From: an uncultured Chloroflexota bacterium
GTDB lineage: Bacteria > Chloroflexota > Limnocylindria > Limnocylindrales > CSP1-4
Assembly (NCBI GenBank): GCA_903928275.1
Contig: CAIYQJ010000304.1
Coordinates: 1-25,882, forward strand
Length of the DNA stretch: 25,882 nt
Reading direction: 5' to 3'
The notes beneath the pieces are model-generated. The model saw nothing but the letters and a program-made list of their open reading frames with translations, had not been told where the DNA came from and did not search any database. The position numbers and the translations under genes are program-made. Of the stretch, positions 15,295 through 23,361 are shown piece after piece. Position 1 is the stretch's first letter. Every line of letters begins with the position of its first letter.

Positions 15295-15840
15295 CTACTC
15301 GTACTGCCCGCGGCGCGACGCATCCTGCGCGAAGTTGGCGGAGCCGCGCGGATCCTGGTCCTTCGGCGGCTCGTACTCGCTCCGCCCGAAGGCGTGCGCC
15401 ACGCGCCGGAGCACCACCGCTTCGGCGGGCGAGACGAGCATGCCCTGTCCGCGCTCCTGGGCGGCGACCGCCGCCGTCTCCGCGAGCTCGATCGCGACGT
15501 CCGCGTAGAGCTCCGCGTCGCGCGGGTCGGCCTTCGCCATGATCGCGGCGGCGGCCTTGCACGCCGCGATGGACTTGTCGATGAAGGGCCCGACCTCTTC
15601 CTGCTCGAGCTTCACGCTCTCGATCGGCGCCTCGCCCTCAGCGCCGATGAGGTCCTGGGCGAGCAGCGTGTGCCCGTACCGCTCGACGATGCTCTTCCAT
15701 TCGCGCTTCAGCGCCCGGCTCTCCTTGAACCGGTTGAACCAGCCCGAGGGTGCGGCGGCGCGGACGGCCTCCTCGCCGGCGACGAGCCCGCGTCGCAGCG
15801 CGTCCCACTCGTCCGCGGAGAAGTCGGCTTTCGTGGTCAT
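15295..15840 (-). CDS. Helical protein of unknown function, paralogue of the downstream gene
   Basis: Soluble helical protein of 181 residues beginning MTTKADFSADEWDALR, with a helix-rich middle and the C-terminal motif YEPPKDQDPRGSANFAQD. It shares its start, general layout (GLVAGEEAV / APAMAAEAI; SPAEAVVLRRVAHAFG / SAGERTLLVQLAAALG) and the YEPP motif with the gene 99 bp downstream on the same strand. GGGGGA lies seven bases before the ATG. It is divergent from the aldehyde dehydrogenase gene, with 97 bp between starts. No catalytic motif is visible. A regulatory or structural role would be a guess. Confidence 0.75.
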   Translation of the reverse strand: MTTKADFSADEWDALRRGLVAGEEAVRAAAPSGWFNRFKESRALKREWKSIVERYGHTLLAQDLIGAEGEAPIESVKLEQEEVGPFIDKSIAACKAAAAIMAKADPRDAELYADVAIELAETAAVAAQERGQGMLVSPAEAVVLRRVAHAFGRSEYEPPKDQDPRGSANFAQDASRRGQYE

Positions 15841-15924
15841 CGGCGGATCCCCCAGGTCGCGGGCCATGCGCCGGGTGCCCGGCGCACCCAGCCCTACTGC
15901 GCAGGATAGCGGACGTGCTTCGGC

Positions 15925-15930
15925 TACCCT
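15925..15930 (+). promoter_or_regulatory. -10 element of the aldehyde dehydrogenase gene (leaderless)
   Basis: TACCCT ends 7 nt before the ATG at 15938, and no Shine-Dalgarno sequence precedes that ATG, so the mRNA probably begins at or next to the start codon. No clear -35. Confidence 0.5.
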
Positions 15931-15937
15931 AGCCGGC

Positions 15938-17572
15938 ATGCCCAGAGAGGTCGTGAGCCGCGACAAGTCGAACGGTGCCGTGCTGGGCCGCGTGACCGCC
16001 GCCGACCCGGGGGAGGTCGCCGCGCTCGTGCGTCGCGCCGCCGCCGTCCAGCCGTCGTGGGCCGCGCTCGGCGTGCGCGGTCGGCTGACGGTGATCGCCC
16101 GCGTCCGCACGCTGCTCCTCGAACGGATCGAGGAGATCGCCGACCTGCTCGCGGCCGAGACCGGGAAGACCGTCGTGGAGGCCCTCTCGATGGAGGTCGC
16201 CCCCATGGCGGACACGTGCCGGTGGCTCGAGGGGAGCGCGGCTCGGCATCTTCGCCCTCGCGACGCGGGCACGCCGCAGCTGATCCTCGCCGGACGACGC
16301 CACGGGCACCGCCTGGAGCCGTACGGCGTCGTGGGCGTGATCAGCCCGTGGAACTACCCGATGGCCGTGTCATCCGGCTCGATCCTCTTCAACCTCGTCG
16401 CGGGCAACGCGGTCGCGTGGAAGCCGAGCTCGAACACGCCGCTCGTCGCGGAGGCGATGCGCCGGCTTCTCGCGGACGCGGGACTGCCGGACGGCGTCCT
16501 CACGGTGCTCCACGGCGGGCCGGAGGTCGGCGAGGCCCTCGTGACCGCACCGGGCGTCGAGAAGATCTTCTTCACCGGCTCCGAGGCGGTGGGCCGCCAC
16601 GTCATGGAGCTCGCGGCGAATGCGCCGGGAAACCCGCGACCGGTCGTCCTCGAGCTCGGTGGCAAGGACGCGATGCTCGTCCTCTGGGACGCCGACCTCG
16701 TCCGAGCCGCGTCCGGCGCCGCGTGGGCGGGATTCGGGCACTCCGGGCAGACCTGCGGCGCGGCGCGGCGGATCTACGTGGACGCGCGCATCGCGGACCG
16801 GTTCGTGGCGCTGCTCGTGGACCGCGCGCGGCGGATCGTGCCGGGCGACCCGCTGGACCCGGCCAGCCAGATGGGCGCCATGGCGCACGCGACCACGCGG
16901 GACGCGGTCTCCGAGCTGGTTTGCGACGCTCTCGACCGGGGCGCCGCTCTCCTCGCCGGCGGCCCGGACAGGATCCATGCCGCCGGCGCCACACCCGAGG
17001 CGGTGGGCCACCTTCCGGCGACGGTCCTCGCGGACGTGCCGCCGGACGCGCGGCTGTGGCACGAGGAGCTCTTCGGGCCGGTCCTCGTCGTGGCGCGGTT
17101 CACGACCGAGGACGAGGCGGTGCGACTCGCGAACGATTCGCCGTTCGGCCTGTCGGCGTCCGTGTGGTCGCGCGACATCGCCCGCGCGGAGTCGCTGGCC
17201 GAGCGGCTCGACGTCGGCACGGTGCTCGTGAACGACCACATGATCGGCGCCGGGATCGGGCAGGTCGGCTGGTCCGGGCGGAAGGCGTCCGGGTTCGGCG
17301 TCACGCGATCCCGGTACGGCCTCTGGGAGTGCGTCCGGGTGAAGACGATCGGCGTGGATCGGGGGATCTACGACCCGGCATGGTGGCACCCGTACGACCG
17401 CGACATGCAGGACGGCCTGCGCGCCGTGCTCCGCGCCGTCTACGGTGACGGGCTGCTCACGCGCGGCCGGGCGCTGACCCGGGCGGCTCCCGCGGTCCGG
17501 ACGCTCGCCGGCCGCCTGGCCGCGTCCACGGGCCGCGGCGTCACGACGCGGCGGAGTCGCCGCGGCCGGTGA
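15938..17572 (+). CDS. NAD(P)-dependent aldehyde dehydrogenase
   Basis: Cytoplasmic aldehyde dehydrogenase of 544 residues that oxidises an aldehyde to the acid. Landmarks are ISPWNYP (Asn139), the cofactor-binding WKPSS (Lys162), FFTGSEAVG (211-219), catalytic-base Glu239 in LELGGKDAM, and nucleophile Cys273 in GHSGQTCGAAR; EELFGPVL lies near the C-terminus. It is longer than the usual 480-500 residues because of a basic C-terminal tail (about 500-544) with no recognised domain. The ATG at 15938 fits a -10 element 7 nt upstream. Further upstream in-frame codons run antisense to the neighbouring gene and are rejected. Substrate is unknown; succinate-semialdehyde/benzaldehyde-type enzymes are plausible. 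Confidence 0.94.
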   Translation: MPREVVSRDKSNGAVLGRVTAADPGEVAALVRRAAAVQPSWAALGVRGRLTVIARVRTLLLERIEEIADLLAAETGKTVVEALSMEVAPMADTCRWLEGSAARHLRPRDAGTPQLILAGRRHGHRLEPYGVVGVISPWNYPMAVSSGSILFNLVAGNAVAWKPSSNTPLVAEAMRRLLADAGLPDGVLTVLHGGPEVGEALVTAPGVEKIFFTGSEAVGRHVMELAANAPGNPRPVVLELGGKDAMLVLWDADLVRAASGAAWAGFGHSGQTCGAARRIYVDARIADRFVALLVDRARRIVPGDPLDPASQMGAMAHATTRDAVSELVCDALDRGAALLAGGPDRIHAAGATPEAVGHLPATVLADVPPDARLWHEELFGPVLVVARFTTEDEAVRLANDSPFGLSASVWSRDIARAESLAERLDVGTVLVNDHMIGAGIGQVGWSGRKASGFGVTRSRYGLWECVRVKTIGVDRGIYDPAWWHPYDRDMQDGLRAVLRAVYGDGLLTRGRALTRAAPAVRTLAGRLAASTGRGVTTRRSRRGR

Positions 17573-17610
17573 CGGACCGGGCCCGCCTGAGGCCCCGCGG
17601 GATGGCGTGG

Positions 17611-17636
17611 CGGCGAGGTCGTCGCCGACCTCGCCG
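17611..17636. terminator. Hairpin between convergent genes
   Basis: CGGCGAGGTC and GACCTCGCCG form a perfect 10-bp stem with a 6-nt loop in the 75-bp gap between the convergent aldehyde dehydrogenase and S41 peptidase genes. It could act as a bidirectional terminator; there is no T tract on either side. Confidence 0.5.
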
Positions 17637-17647
17637 GTACTCGGGCG

Positions 17648-19108
17648 CTACTGCGCGCCGACCAGCTGGATCGCCTTCTGGAGCTGCGCGTCCTTCGCGG
17701 CGGTGATGCCGCTGGCGCCGAGCTTGGCGAACTCGCTCGGCACGACGATCCTGCCGGCACTCGGGATCGCGACGACCGCGTCCGGCACGATCCCCTTCTT
17801 CCAGATCTGGTGCCCGTCCCGCGTGAGCCACTCGGTCGTGCCCACGAGGAGCGCCGAGCCGTCGGAGAGGTCGAACTGGCTGAGGACCGTCCCCGTGCCG
17901 AACGTCGTCTCACCGACGATCTTCCCACGGGCGGCGTCCTGGATCGCGCCGGAGACGATCTCCGCCGAGCTCGCCGTCCCGTTGTCCACGAGCACGACGA
18001 GCGGGGCTGTCGTCGCGACGCCGCCGGGCGCCGCAGGGACCGCGGTCCGGTTGCCCTTCGCGTCCTGCTGCATGTAGACGTTCCCGGAACCCACGAACTG
18101 GCTCGCGACGGTCACGGCCTCGCCCACGTAGCCGCCCGGATCGCTCCGAAGGTCCAGGACGTACCGCGTGGCGCCCGCTGCCCTGGCCGCCGTGAGCGCG
18201 TCGGTCATCTGCTTGCCCGAGTTCGCCGAGAACTGCTCGAGCCGGACGACCGCGGTGGTCGTGCCCGGGTACATCGCCCACGAGACCGCCGGGAGGGTGA
18301 TGGTCTGGCGCGTGATCGTCACGTCGAACGCGTCGCCGCCGGACTTCCGGACGAGCGTGAGGGTCACCGACGTGCCCGCCTTGCCGCGCACCTCGGTGAC
18401 GACCTCGCTCACGGTCTTGCCGGTGGTGTCCTTGCCGTCGACGGCGAGGATCCTGTCCCCCGCGCGGACGCCCGCTCGATCGGCGGGAGCGCCGGGGATG
18501 ACCGACTGTACGACGAGGTCCGTGCCCACCTGGCTGAGGGTGGCGCCCACGCCGGCGAACGTGCCCGAGAGGTCGGCCTTCTGCTGCGCGAGCTCGGTGG
18601 GCGTGAGGAAGCGCGTGTGGTCGGTGTCGCCGATCGCCTGGGTGAGGCCGCGGATGGCACCGTACGTGAGGTCCTTGCTCGTCAGGCTCGATGGGTCCAC
18701 GTAGTTCTGCTTGAGGATGTTCCACGCTTCGCCGAAGAGCCCGAAGCCCGCCGGATCGCCCGGCTTCGTGACCGACGACGCGGCCGGCCCCGTCCCGCCG
18801 GGGAGCGGCGAGCCCGAGGCGGTGCCGACCATGAGCCCACCGAGGACGAGACCGCTGGAGAACGTGAGGGAGGCGACGACGACGGCCGTGACGATCGCGA
18901 CCACGAGGTACCCCGCCACGCCGCGCCGACGCGGCTGCGGCTGAGCCTGCGGGATGGCCATGCCCCACGGCGCCCCTGGGTCGCCGCCCGACGGCGAGAC
19001 CGGCTCGGTCGACGCCGAGACCGGCTCGGTCGACGGCGACGGGTCCGCGGGATCGGGATTCGGCGCGCCCCAGGCGGGCGCGGCATCGGGTCGCTGGTTC
19101 GGGTCCAC
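17648..19108 (-). CDS. S41 C-terminal processing peptidase-like protein, general-base Lys replaced by Thr
   Basis: Envelope protease of the CtpA/Tsp family, 486 residues from the GTG at 19108 (GAGGAG five bases upstream; an ATG at 19129 is less likely). A Pro/Ser-rich cytoplasmic N-terminus (about 1-60), one membrane helix (about 65-92), then a PDZ domain (about 185-265, with GVGATLSQVG and AGVRAGDRILAVDG) and the peptidase core with DLRSDPGGYVGEA. The nucleophile is Ser380 in NGTASSAEIVSGA. The position 25 residues later, which is Lys in Tsp (family motif TFGKG), is Thr405 in ETTFGTGTVLSQF. It may use another base or have weak or no activity. Substrates are probably proteins with exposed C-termini outside the membrane. 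Confidence 0.9.
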   Translation of the reverse strand: MDPNQRPDAAPAWGAPNPDPADPSPSTEPVSASTEPVSPSGGDPGAPWGMAIPQAQPQPRRRGVAGYLVVAIVTAVVVASLTFSSGLVLGGLMVGTASGSPLPGGTGPAASSVTKPGDPAGFGLFGEAWNILKQNYVDPSSLTSKDLTYGAIRGLTQAIGDTDHTRFLTPTELAQQKADLSGTFAGVGATLSQVGTDLVVQSVIPGAPADRAGVRAGDRILAVDGKDTTGKTVSEVVTEVRGKAGTSVTLTLVRKSGGDAFDVTITRQTITLPAVSWAMYPGTTTAVVRLEQFSANSGKQMTDALTAARAAGATRYVLDLRSDPGGYVGEAVTVASQFVGSGNVYMQQDAKGNRTAVPAAPGGVATTAPLVVLVDNGTASSAEIVSGAIQDAARGKIVGETTFGTGTVLSQFDLSDGSALLVGTTEWLTRDGHQIWKKGIVPDAVVAIPSAGRIVVPSEFAKLGASGITAAKDAQLQKAIQLVGAQ

Positions 19109-19261
19109 GTGCGCTCCTCGGACCCGCATCGCGCGATGGGCATCGCCGTGGCGGGCACGTGCAGTGTCGCCCGTTTCTCTGAAGTGCGCCTGAACCGCAT
19201 CCGGTTCGAGCCGGGTCGCGACCGGCGCGGCGAACGATGGACGACGGGCGGATGCCCTCGC

Positions 19262-19267
19262 TATCCT
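19262..19267 (+). promoter_or_regulatory. Possible -10 element for the gene at 19352
   Basis: TATCCT matches the local TANNNT pattern and would give a leader of about 75-80 nt. The 243-bp gap is divergent from the S41 peptidase gene. No -35 is clear. Confidence 0.35.
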
Positions 19268-19351
19268 GCGGTGCGCACGGTCGGCGCGGGCCGTGTCGGG
19301 TCAGGTCCGGGCCCGGGCGGGTTCGACCCCGGACGCAGGATCGGAGGAGTC

Positions 19352-19804
19352 GTGCGAGACAGCGCCGCCGCCCCGGGCGACCTCAGGCTGCGCCCCGCGC
19401 CCGCGGGGTTGCCGCAGGACGACCTCCGGCCCCCGGTGGTGGCCGAGTCCGGCGACCCGTTCTCCGCGCTCAAGGTCCTCCAGCTCGTCGCGCGCATCGA
19501 GCGCGGCCGGGCGGTCCGCATCGACGACCTCGTGGACGCGCTGAACACGGCGAACGTCGACTGGCTGTTCGAGCGCCGCGTGGTCGAGGACGTCCTCGTC
19601 GCGCTCCAGTCGAGCTGGATGGCCGACTACCGGAGCGCCGGCGGGATCGTCCTCGCGGACGGCCTGTACGGGCCCACGGTCGCGATCGAGGATGCGTCGC
19701 GCGTCGACCCGTGGATCGTCCGGCGGGTCGCTCGCGAGGTGGCCGCCTGCCGCGAGGCGCTCGCGGCATTCGGCAGGCTCGACCGGCTGGGTTCCGAAGC
19801 CTGA
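19352..19804 (+). CDS. Small protein of unknown function
   Basis: Soluble protein of 150 residues. After a Pro-rich N-terminus (about 1-35) comes a compact helical region (GDPFSALKVLQLVARIERGRAVRI onwards, quoted here by its first half only) in which DDLVDALNTANVDW suggests a winged-helix-like or other small helical fold. The next part, DYRSAGGIVLADGLYGP, looks like strands. No catalytic motif or signal peptide is seen. The GTG at 19352 has GGAGGAG just upstream (19343-19349), so translation is likely. It is transcribed away from the S41 peptidase and ends before a repeat-filled convergent gap. Confidence 0.75.
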   Translation: MRDSAAAPGDLRLRPAPAGLPQDDLRPPVVAESGDPFSALKVLQLVARIERGRAVRIDDLVDALNTANVDWLFERRVVEDVLVALQSSWMADYRSAGGIVLADGLYGPTVAIEDASRVDPWIVRRVAREVAACREALAAFGRLDRLGSEA

Positions 19805-19823
19805 CCCACGAAGCGGCTCGCCC

Positions 19824-19877
19824 GGGTCCGGGAGGCGCCTCGGGTCCGGGAGGCGCCTCGGGTCCGAGAGGCGCGCC
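19824..19877. repeat. 18-bp tandem repeat, three copies
   Basis: Units GGGTCCGGGAGGCGCCTC at 19824-19841 and 19842-19859 are identical; 19860-19877 is a diverged third copy. Each good unit holds the self-complementary GAGGCGCCTC. It fills the gap between convergent genes, so a terminator or simple expansion is possible. Confidence 0.8.
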
Positions 19878-19916
19878 GCGCTCGGCCGCCGGCCCGGGAG
19901 GCGCGGCGGTGTCCCG

Positions 19917-20822
19917 TCAGAGCAGGCTCGGGTCCGGCAGGATCCGCTCGGGATCCACGAGGTCGGTGTCCGTGGCCATGAACAGGTCGCGGTCCACGAT
20001 GCGGAAGCCGAACCGCAGCAGCGCGGGCAGGACCGGATGCGGTCCCGGGACGCAGACCGAGGTGGGCGGCTGGGCGGAATCGGGCCCGGCGGGCCGGCGA
20101 GGCTCGGGCGGCGGGCCGATGGCGCCGCCGGGGGCGGTCGCGAGCAGCGCGGCGAGCGCGACGGCCGACGCGTCCGCGCCCGGTGCGATCGCGAGGTGCG
20201 GGAGCCAGCGCCCGGGGCGACCGCGACGATGGACCGCCGTGCCCGCGCCGAGGACCGTGACGCCGTCGAGCACGATGAAGGGGGTGGCACCGCGCCGGGT
20301 CCCCCAGTACTCGTGGTCGAGGGCCCGGTCGTGGCCCGACACGTCCATCTCCGCGGCTGCGGCCTCGTCCGCCCTCACGAGGCGCACCTCGAGCTCCGGG
20401 TCGGGGAGGCGGCCGGGCCGGCCCTCGAGGTACAGGTCCGGCCACAGCGCGCGCATCCCCGACCGGACGTAGAGCGGCAGCGCGCGAGGATCCTCGCTGC
20501 AGAAGGCGGTGGCCGACGGAGCGCCATCGAGCGCCGCCGCGAGGAGGGCCGCGCCGACGCCGCGGTCGCGTGCGGCCGGGTGGACGAACAGGTCGCTCAC
20601 GTGCCGTCCGGCGCCGATGGTGATCGCCGACGCGTAGCCCACGACGACGCCATCGCTCTCTGCGACCACGACCGTGCCGCGATCCAGCAGGTGCTCCGCG
20701 TAGGGCGAGCCTGGCGTACCGGGCGACTCGATCGGCTCGTCACACGCCGCGGCCACGCGCGCGATCGCCGGGATGTCGGCGACGGTCGCCGCCCGGGGCG
20801 GCATGCGCACCCTGATCATCAT
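19917..20822 (-). CDS. Tandem-GNAT acetyltransferase
   Basis: Cytoplasmic protein of 301 residues with two GNAT-like halves. The N-terminal half has strand VSDLFVHPAARDRGVGAALL, containing the acetyl-CoA loop RDRGVG, and looks active. The C-terminal half (HLAIAPGADASAVALAALLA) lacks the Q/RxxGxG/A loop and is probably non-catalytic, as in other double-GNAT enzymes. Substrate unknown. Two adjacent ATGs (20822, 20819) follow a GGGGGG run; spacing slightly favours the second. It starts 16 bp after the DmpA-type peptidase gene as the last gene of that operon, so it may acetylate an amine or amino acid released by the peptidases. Confidence 0.8.
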   Translation of the reverse strand: MMIRVRMPPRAATVADIPAIARVAAACDEPIESPGTPGSPYAEHLLDRGTVVVAESDGVVVGYASAITIGAGRHVSDLFVHPAARDRGVGAALLAAALDGAPSATAFCSEDPRALPLYVRSGMRALWPDLYLEGRPGRLPDPELEVRLVRADEAAAAEMDVSGHDRALDHEYWGTRRGATPFIVLDGVTVLGAGTAVHRRGRPGRWLPHLAIAPGADASAVALAALLATAPGGAIGPPPEPRRPAGPDSAQPPTSVCVPGPHPVLPALLRFGFRIVDRDLFMATDTDLVDPERILPDPSLL

Positions 20823-20838
20823 TCCCCCCTGGTCGTCT

Positions 20839-22008
20839 TCACACCGCAAGCGGCCTGCCGGGACCGCGGCCGTACCGTGCCATGATGCGCCCCAGGCGCT
20901 GCGCGTCGAGCCCGTGCGCCTCGATCCCATTCACGCCGCGCATCGTCCCGGCCGCGAGGAGGGCGTTGACGATCGCCTCCTCGGTGGCCTCCACAGCGCC
21001 GGCGAAGATGCCGTCGAGCCCGTCGTCGGGCACCATCCGGACATCGATGACCGCGCCATGCGGCCGGCCGGTCCCTGCCCCGGGGCCGAGCGACCGATTC
21101 CCCGTCGCGAACGCGAGGATGAAGTCGCCGCTGGAGTTCCGCGCGTAGCCGCCGGTCCGTGCCATGCCGAGCCCGGCGCGCTGGGCCAGCCGGCGACACT
21201 GGTGCGGGAGCAGCGGAGCATCCGTGGCGACGATCATGACGATGGAGCCGCTGCCCGGAGTGCCCGGTCCCGACCCTTCGCGCCCGTGGTACGGGCTGGG
21301 GATCTCGGCCACCGGCAGCTCGGCGCCGACCGGCACGCCATCGATCCGCAGGTCCTCCCTCACTCCGTGGTTGGCCTGGACCAGGACCCCGACCGTCCAG
21401 CCGCCCTCGTGTGCCGCGAGGACGCGGGACGCGGTCCCGACACCGCCCTTGAGCTCGTGGCAGATCATGCCGGTCCCGCCGCCGACCGACCCCTCGGGGA
21501 CCGGCCCGGCCGCGGCCGCGTCGATGGCCGCGTCGACGTGCGCCGCCGTCACGTGGAAGCCGTTCACGTCGTTGAGCGTCCCGTCGTACGTCTCGCCGAC
21601 CACCGGCAGCGACCAGAGCTCGGGGCCGTCGGGGTGGGCGCGCGCCGCGCGCGCCACGATCGCGTCGCGGACGATGCCGACGCTGTGGGTGTTCGTGAGC
21701 GCGATCGGACCGGTGAGGATGCCCGCCTCGTCGATCCAGGCGGTCCCGGTCAGCTCGCCGTTGCCGTTGAGCCGGTGCCAGCCCGCGAACACCCCGTCGA
21801 GGAACAGGTCGTCGTCGTGGGGGAAGATGACGGTCACGCCCGTGCGCACCGGACCCACCCCAACGACGAGCGGGCCCTCGCCGCGGACGATCGTGGCGTG
21901 TCCGACGCGAACGCCCGGCACGTCGGTGATCGCGTTGGCCCGACCGGGAGCGCGGCGCCCGATGACGATGCCGACGTCGCGCGCTCGCGGGCGCGGCCCG
22001 GCGCTCAC
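20839..22008 (-). CDS. P1-family (DmpA/BapA-type) aminopeptidase
   Basis: Protein of 389 residues in the self-processing DmpA (P1, L-aminopeptidase D-esterase) family, which releases N-terminal amino acids, D-residues or beta-peptides depending on the member. Family signatures include ITDVPGVRVGHAT (27-39), TGVTVIFPHDDDLF, IALTNTHSVG (102-111), GGGTGMICHELKGG and VLVQANHG. The likely cleavage/nucleophile pair is Gly254-Ser255 in GSGSIVMIVATDAPLLPHQ, where autoproteolysis would give alpha and beta chains. The start is GTG at 22008, overlapping the stop of the beta-lactamase-fold gene (GTGA). Pairing with a serine hydrolase suggests joint peptide or D-amino-acid processing. Confidence 0.92.
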   Translation of the reverse strand: MSAGPRPRARDVGIVIGRRAPGRANAITDVPGVRVGHATIVRGEGPLVVGVGPVRTGVTVIFPHDDDLFLDGVFAGWHRLNGNGELTGTAWIDEAGILTGPIALTNTHSVGIVRDAIVARAARAHPDGPELWSLPVVGETYDGTLNDVNGFHVTAAHVDAAIDAAAAGPVPEGSVGGGTGMICHELKGGVGTASRVLAAHEGGWTVGVLVQANHGVREDLRIDGVPVGAELPVAEIPSPYHGREGSGPGTPGSGSIVMIVATDAPLLPHQCRRLAQRAGLGMARTGGYARNSSGDFILAFATGNRSLGPGAGTGRPHGAVIDVRMVPDDGLDGIFAGAVEATEEAIVNALLAAGTMRGVNGIEAHGLDAQRLGRIMARYGRGPGRPLAV

Positions 22009-23078
22009 GCGGGCACCAGCGCCGAGTGGACCGCGACGACGACGGAGCGCGATGTCTCGGCCACGTCCCAACGGTTCGCGAGCACCACGACCGCGAGGTC
22101 CGTCGCCGGGTCGATGAAGAGCCGGGTGCCGCTGATCCCGCCGTGCTCGATCGCCATGTCGGAGCAGGGGACGTCGCCATCGCCCCCCGGCTTGCCCCAG
22201 CCCAGGGCGTAGTGCGGATCGCGGTCCGGGGCCAGGCCGTCGACGCTCGGCTCCAGGATCCCGCGCGTCCGCTCCCGGCCGATGAGATCGACGAACGCCG
22301 GCGGCAGCAGCCGCGCTCCATCGAGCGATCCACCGTGCAGGTAGGCGCGGGCGAACCGGACCAGGTCGCCCGCCGTGCTCCAGAGCCCGCCGCCGGGCAT
22401 GGCCAGCGAGGCCATGTACTCGAGCATCGCCAGCGCGTCGGCCGGCGCGGACGGCACCTGCGGCAGGCCGTCGAGCGGGATCCAGCGCCCGGCGGGTTCC
22501 AGCGCGGAGAACGAGGTGGATCCCATCCGCATGGGAGCGAGGACGCGGCGGCGCAGCGACTCCTCGAACGGGATGCCGTCGATCCGGGCCAGGAGCTCCC
22601 CGAGGACGTAGAACGACGTGCTGCAGTAGCCGTAGCGACTGCCGGGGTAGAAGTCCAGGGGCCGCGTGAACGCGCGCCGGACCATCTCGTCGCGTGGCGC
22701 ACGCTCCGCCCACTCGCCGAACACGTCGTCCGGGATCCCGGACGTGTGGGTGAGGATGTGCCCGGCGGTGACCGCGGCGTGGCCCTCCGGGAGATCGGGC
22801 AGGTACGTCCGGAGAGGCTCGGCCAGCGAGATCCGCCCTCCGGCGGCGAGCTGGACCACGGCGGTCGCCACGATCGGCTTCGTGACGGACGCGAGGAGGA
22901 ACCGGTCGGCGACGTCCACCGGCCTGCCGCGTACGGTCCCGAAGGCCTCCGTGCGGACCACGCCCTCCGACGTGGCGACAGCCAGGACCGCGGCGGACGC
23001 ACGGCCGGACCCCACGCGAGAGGCCAGCGCGTCGAACGCGGGCTGGAGGCGGTCCGGGTCGATGCGGAGCGTGGTCAT
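22005..23078 (-). CDS. Beta-lactamase-fold serine hydrolase (class C / PBP4*-like)
   Basis: Protein of 357 residues with no signal peptide, so probably cytoplasmic. The serine hydrolase motifs are SVTK (Ser64, Lys67), YCS (Tyr151 to Ser153, in the place of YxN) and HGG (about 312-314, in the place of KTG). This pattern is typical of esterase/D-aminopeptidase-like members rather than true beta-lactamases. GHILTHTSGIPDD (about 106-118) and GGGLWSTAGDLVRFA are also characteristic. The ATG at 23078 has GAGG five bases upstream. It is the first gene of an operon with the DmpA-type peptidase (GTGA overlap) and the tandem GNAT, suggesting that it hydrolyses a peptide, amide or ester that the neighbours process further. 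Confidence 0.92.
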   Translation of the reverse strand: MTTLRIDPDRLQPAFDALASRVGSGRASAAVLAVATSEGVVRTEAFGTVRGRPVDVADRFLLASVTKPIVATAVVQLAAGGRISLAEPLRTYLPDLPEGHAAVTAGHILTHTSGIPDDVFGEWAERAPRDEMVRRAFTRPLDFYPGSRYGYCSTSFYVLGELLARIDGIPFEESLRRRVLAPMRMGSTSFSALEPAGRWIPLDGLPQVPSAPADALAMLEYMASLAMPGGGLWSTAGDLVRFARAYLHGGSLDGARLLPPAFVDLIGRERTRGILEPSVDGLAPDRDPHYALGWGKPGGDGDVPCSDMAIEHGGISGTRLFIDPATDLAVVVLANRWDVAETSRSVVVAVHSALVPA

Positions 23079-23349
23079 GGCGACCTCTTCCGGCGGGATC
23101 CCCGTCGGCCGACGACTCGGACCGGTGAGGACGAGACGTGTCCATGCATGATGCCGCGCGCGCACCCCGTCCGTCATCCCGTCATCCCGTCGTCCCGGCC
23201 ACGAGGGCCGGCGGACTCGGATGGTGGGCGATCACCCCGGCGGATCCCGAGACCGGGGTCCTCCAGGGAGCGCATGGGGCCGAGCGGGACGCGGCGCATC
23301 GATGGCCGCGGCGGGCGGAGCGGCCCTCGCGCCGGACGGGGCCGCGCGC

Positions 23350-23355
23350 TAGGCT
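23350..23355 (+). promoter_or_regulatory. -10 element of the class IV aminotransferase gene (leaderless)
   Basis: TAGGCT ends 6 nt before the ATG at 23362, and no Shine-Dalgarno sequence is present. The rest of the 283-bp divergent gap holds only a short imperfect CGTCATCC repeat near 23172-23195. Confidence 0.5.
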
Positions 23356-23361
23356 GGTCGC

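Noticed and set aside
15539..15937. Upstream in-frame extension of the aldehyde dehydrogenase
   Set aside because: The extension is antisense to the helical paralogue gene, and the family alignment begins at the Met at 15938, where a -10 element is positioned.
19316..19332. tRNA T-arm-like GGGTTCGACCCC
   Set aside because: No matching acceptor, D or anticodon arms can be drawn around it.
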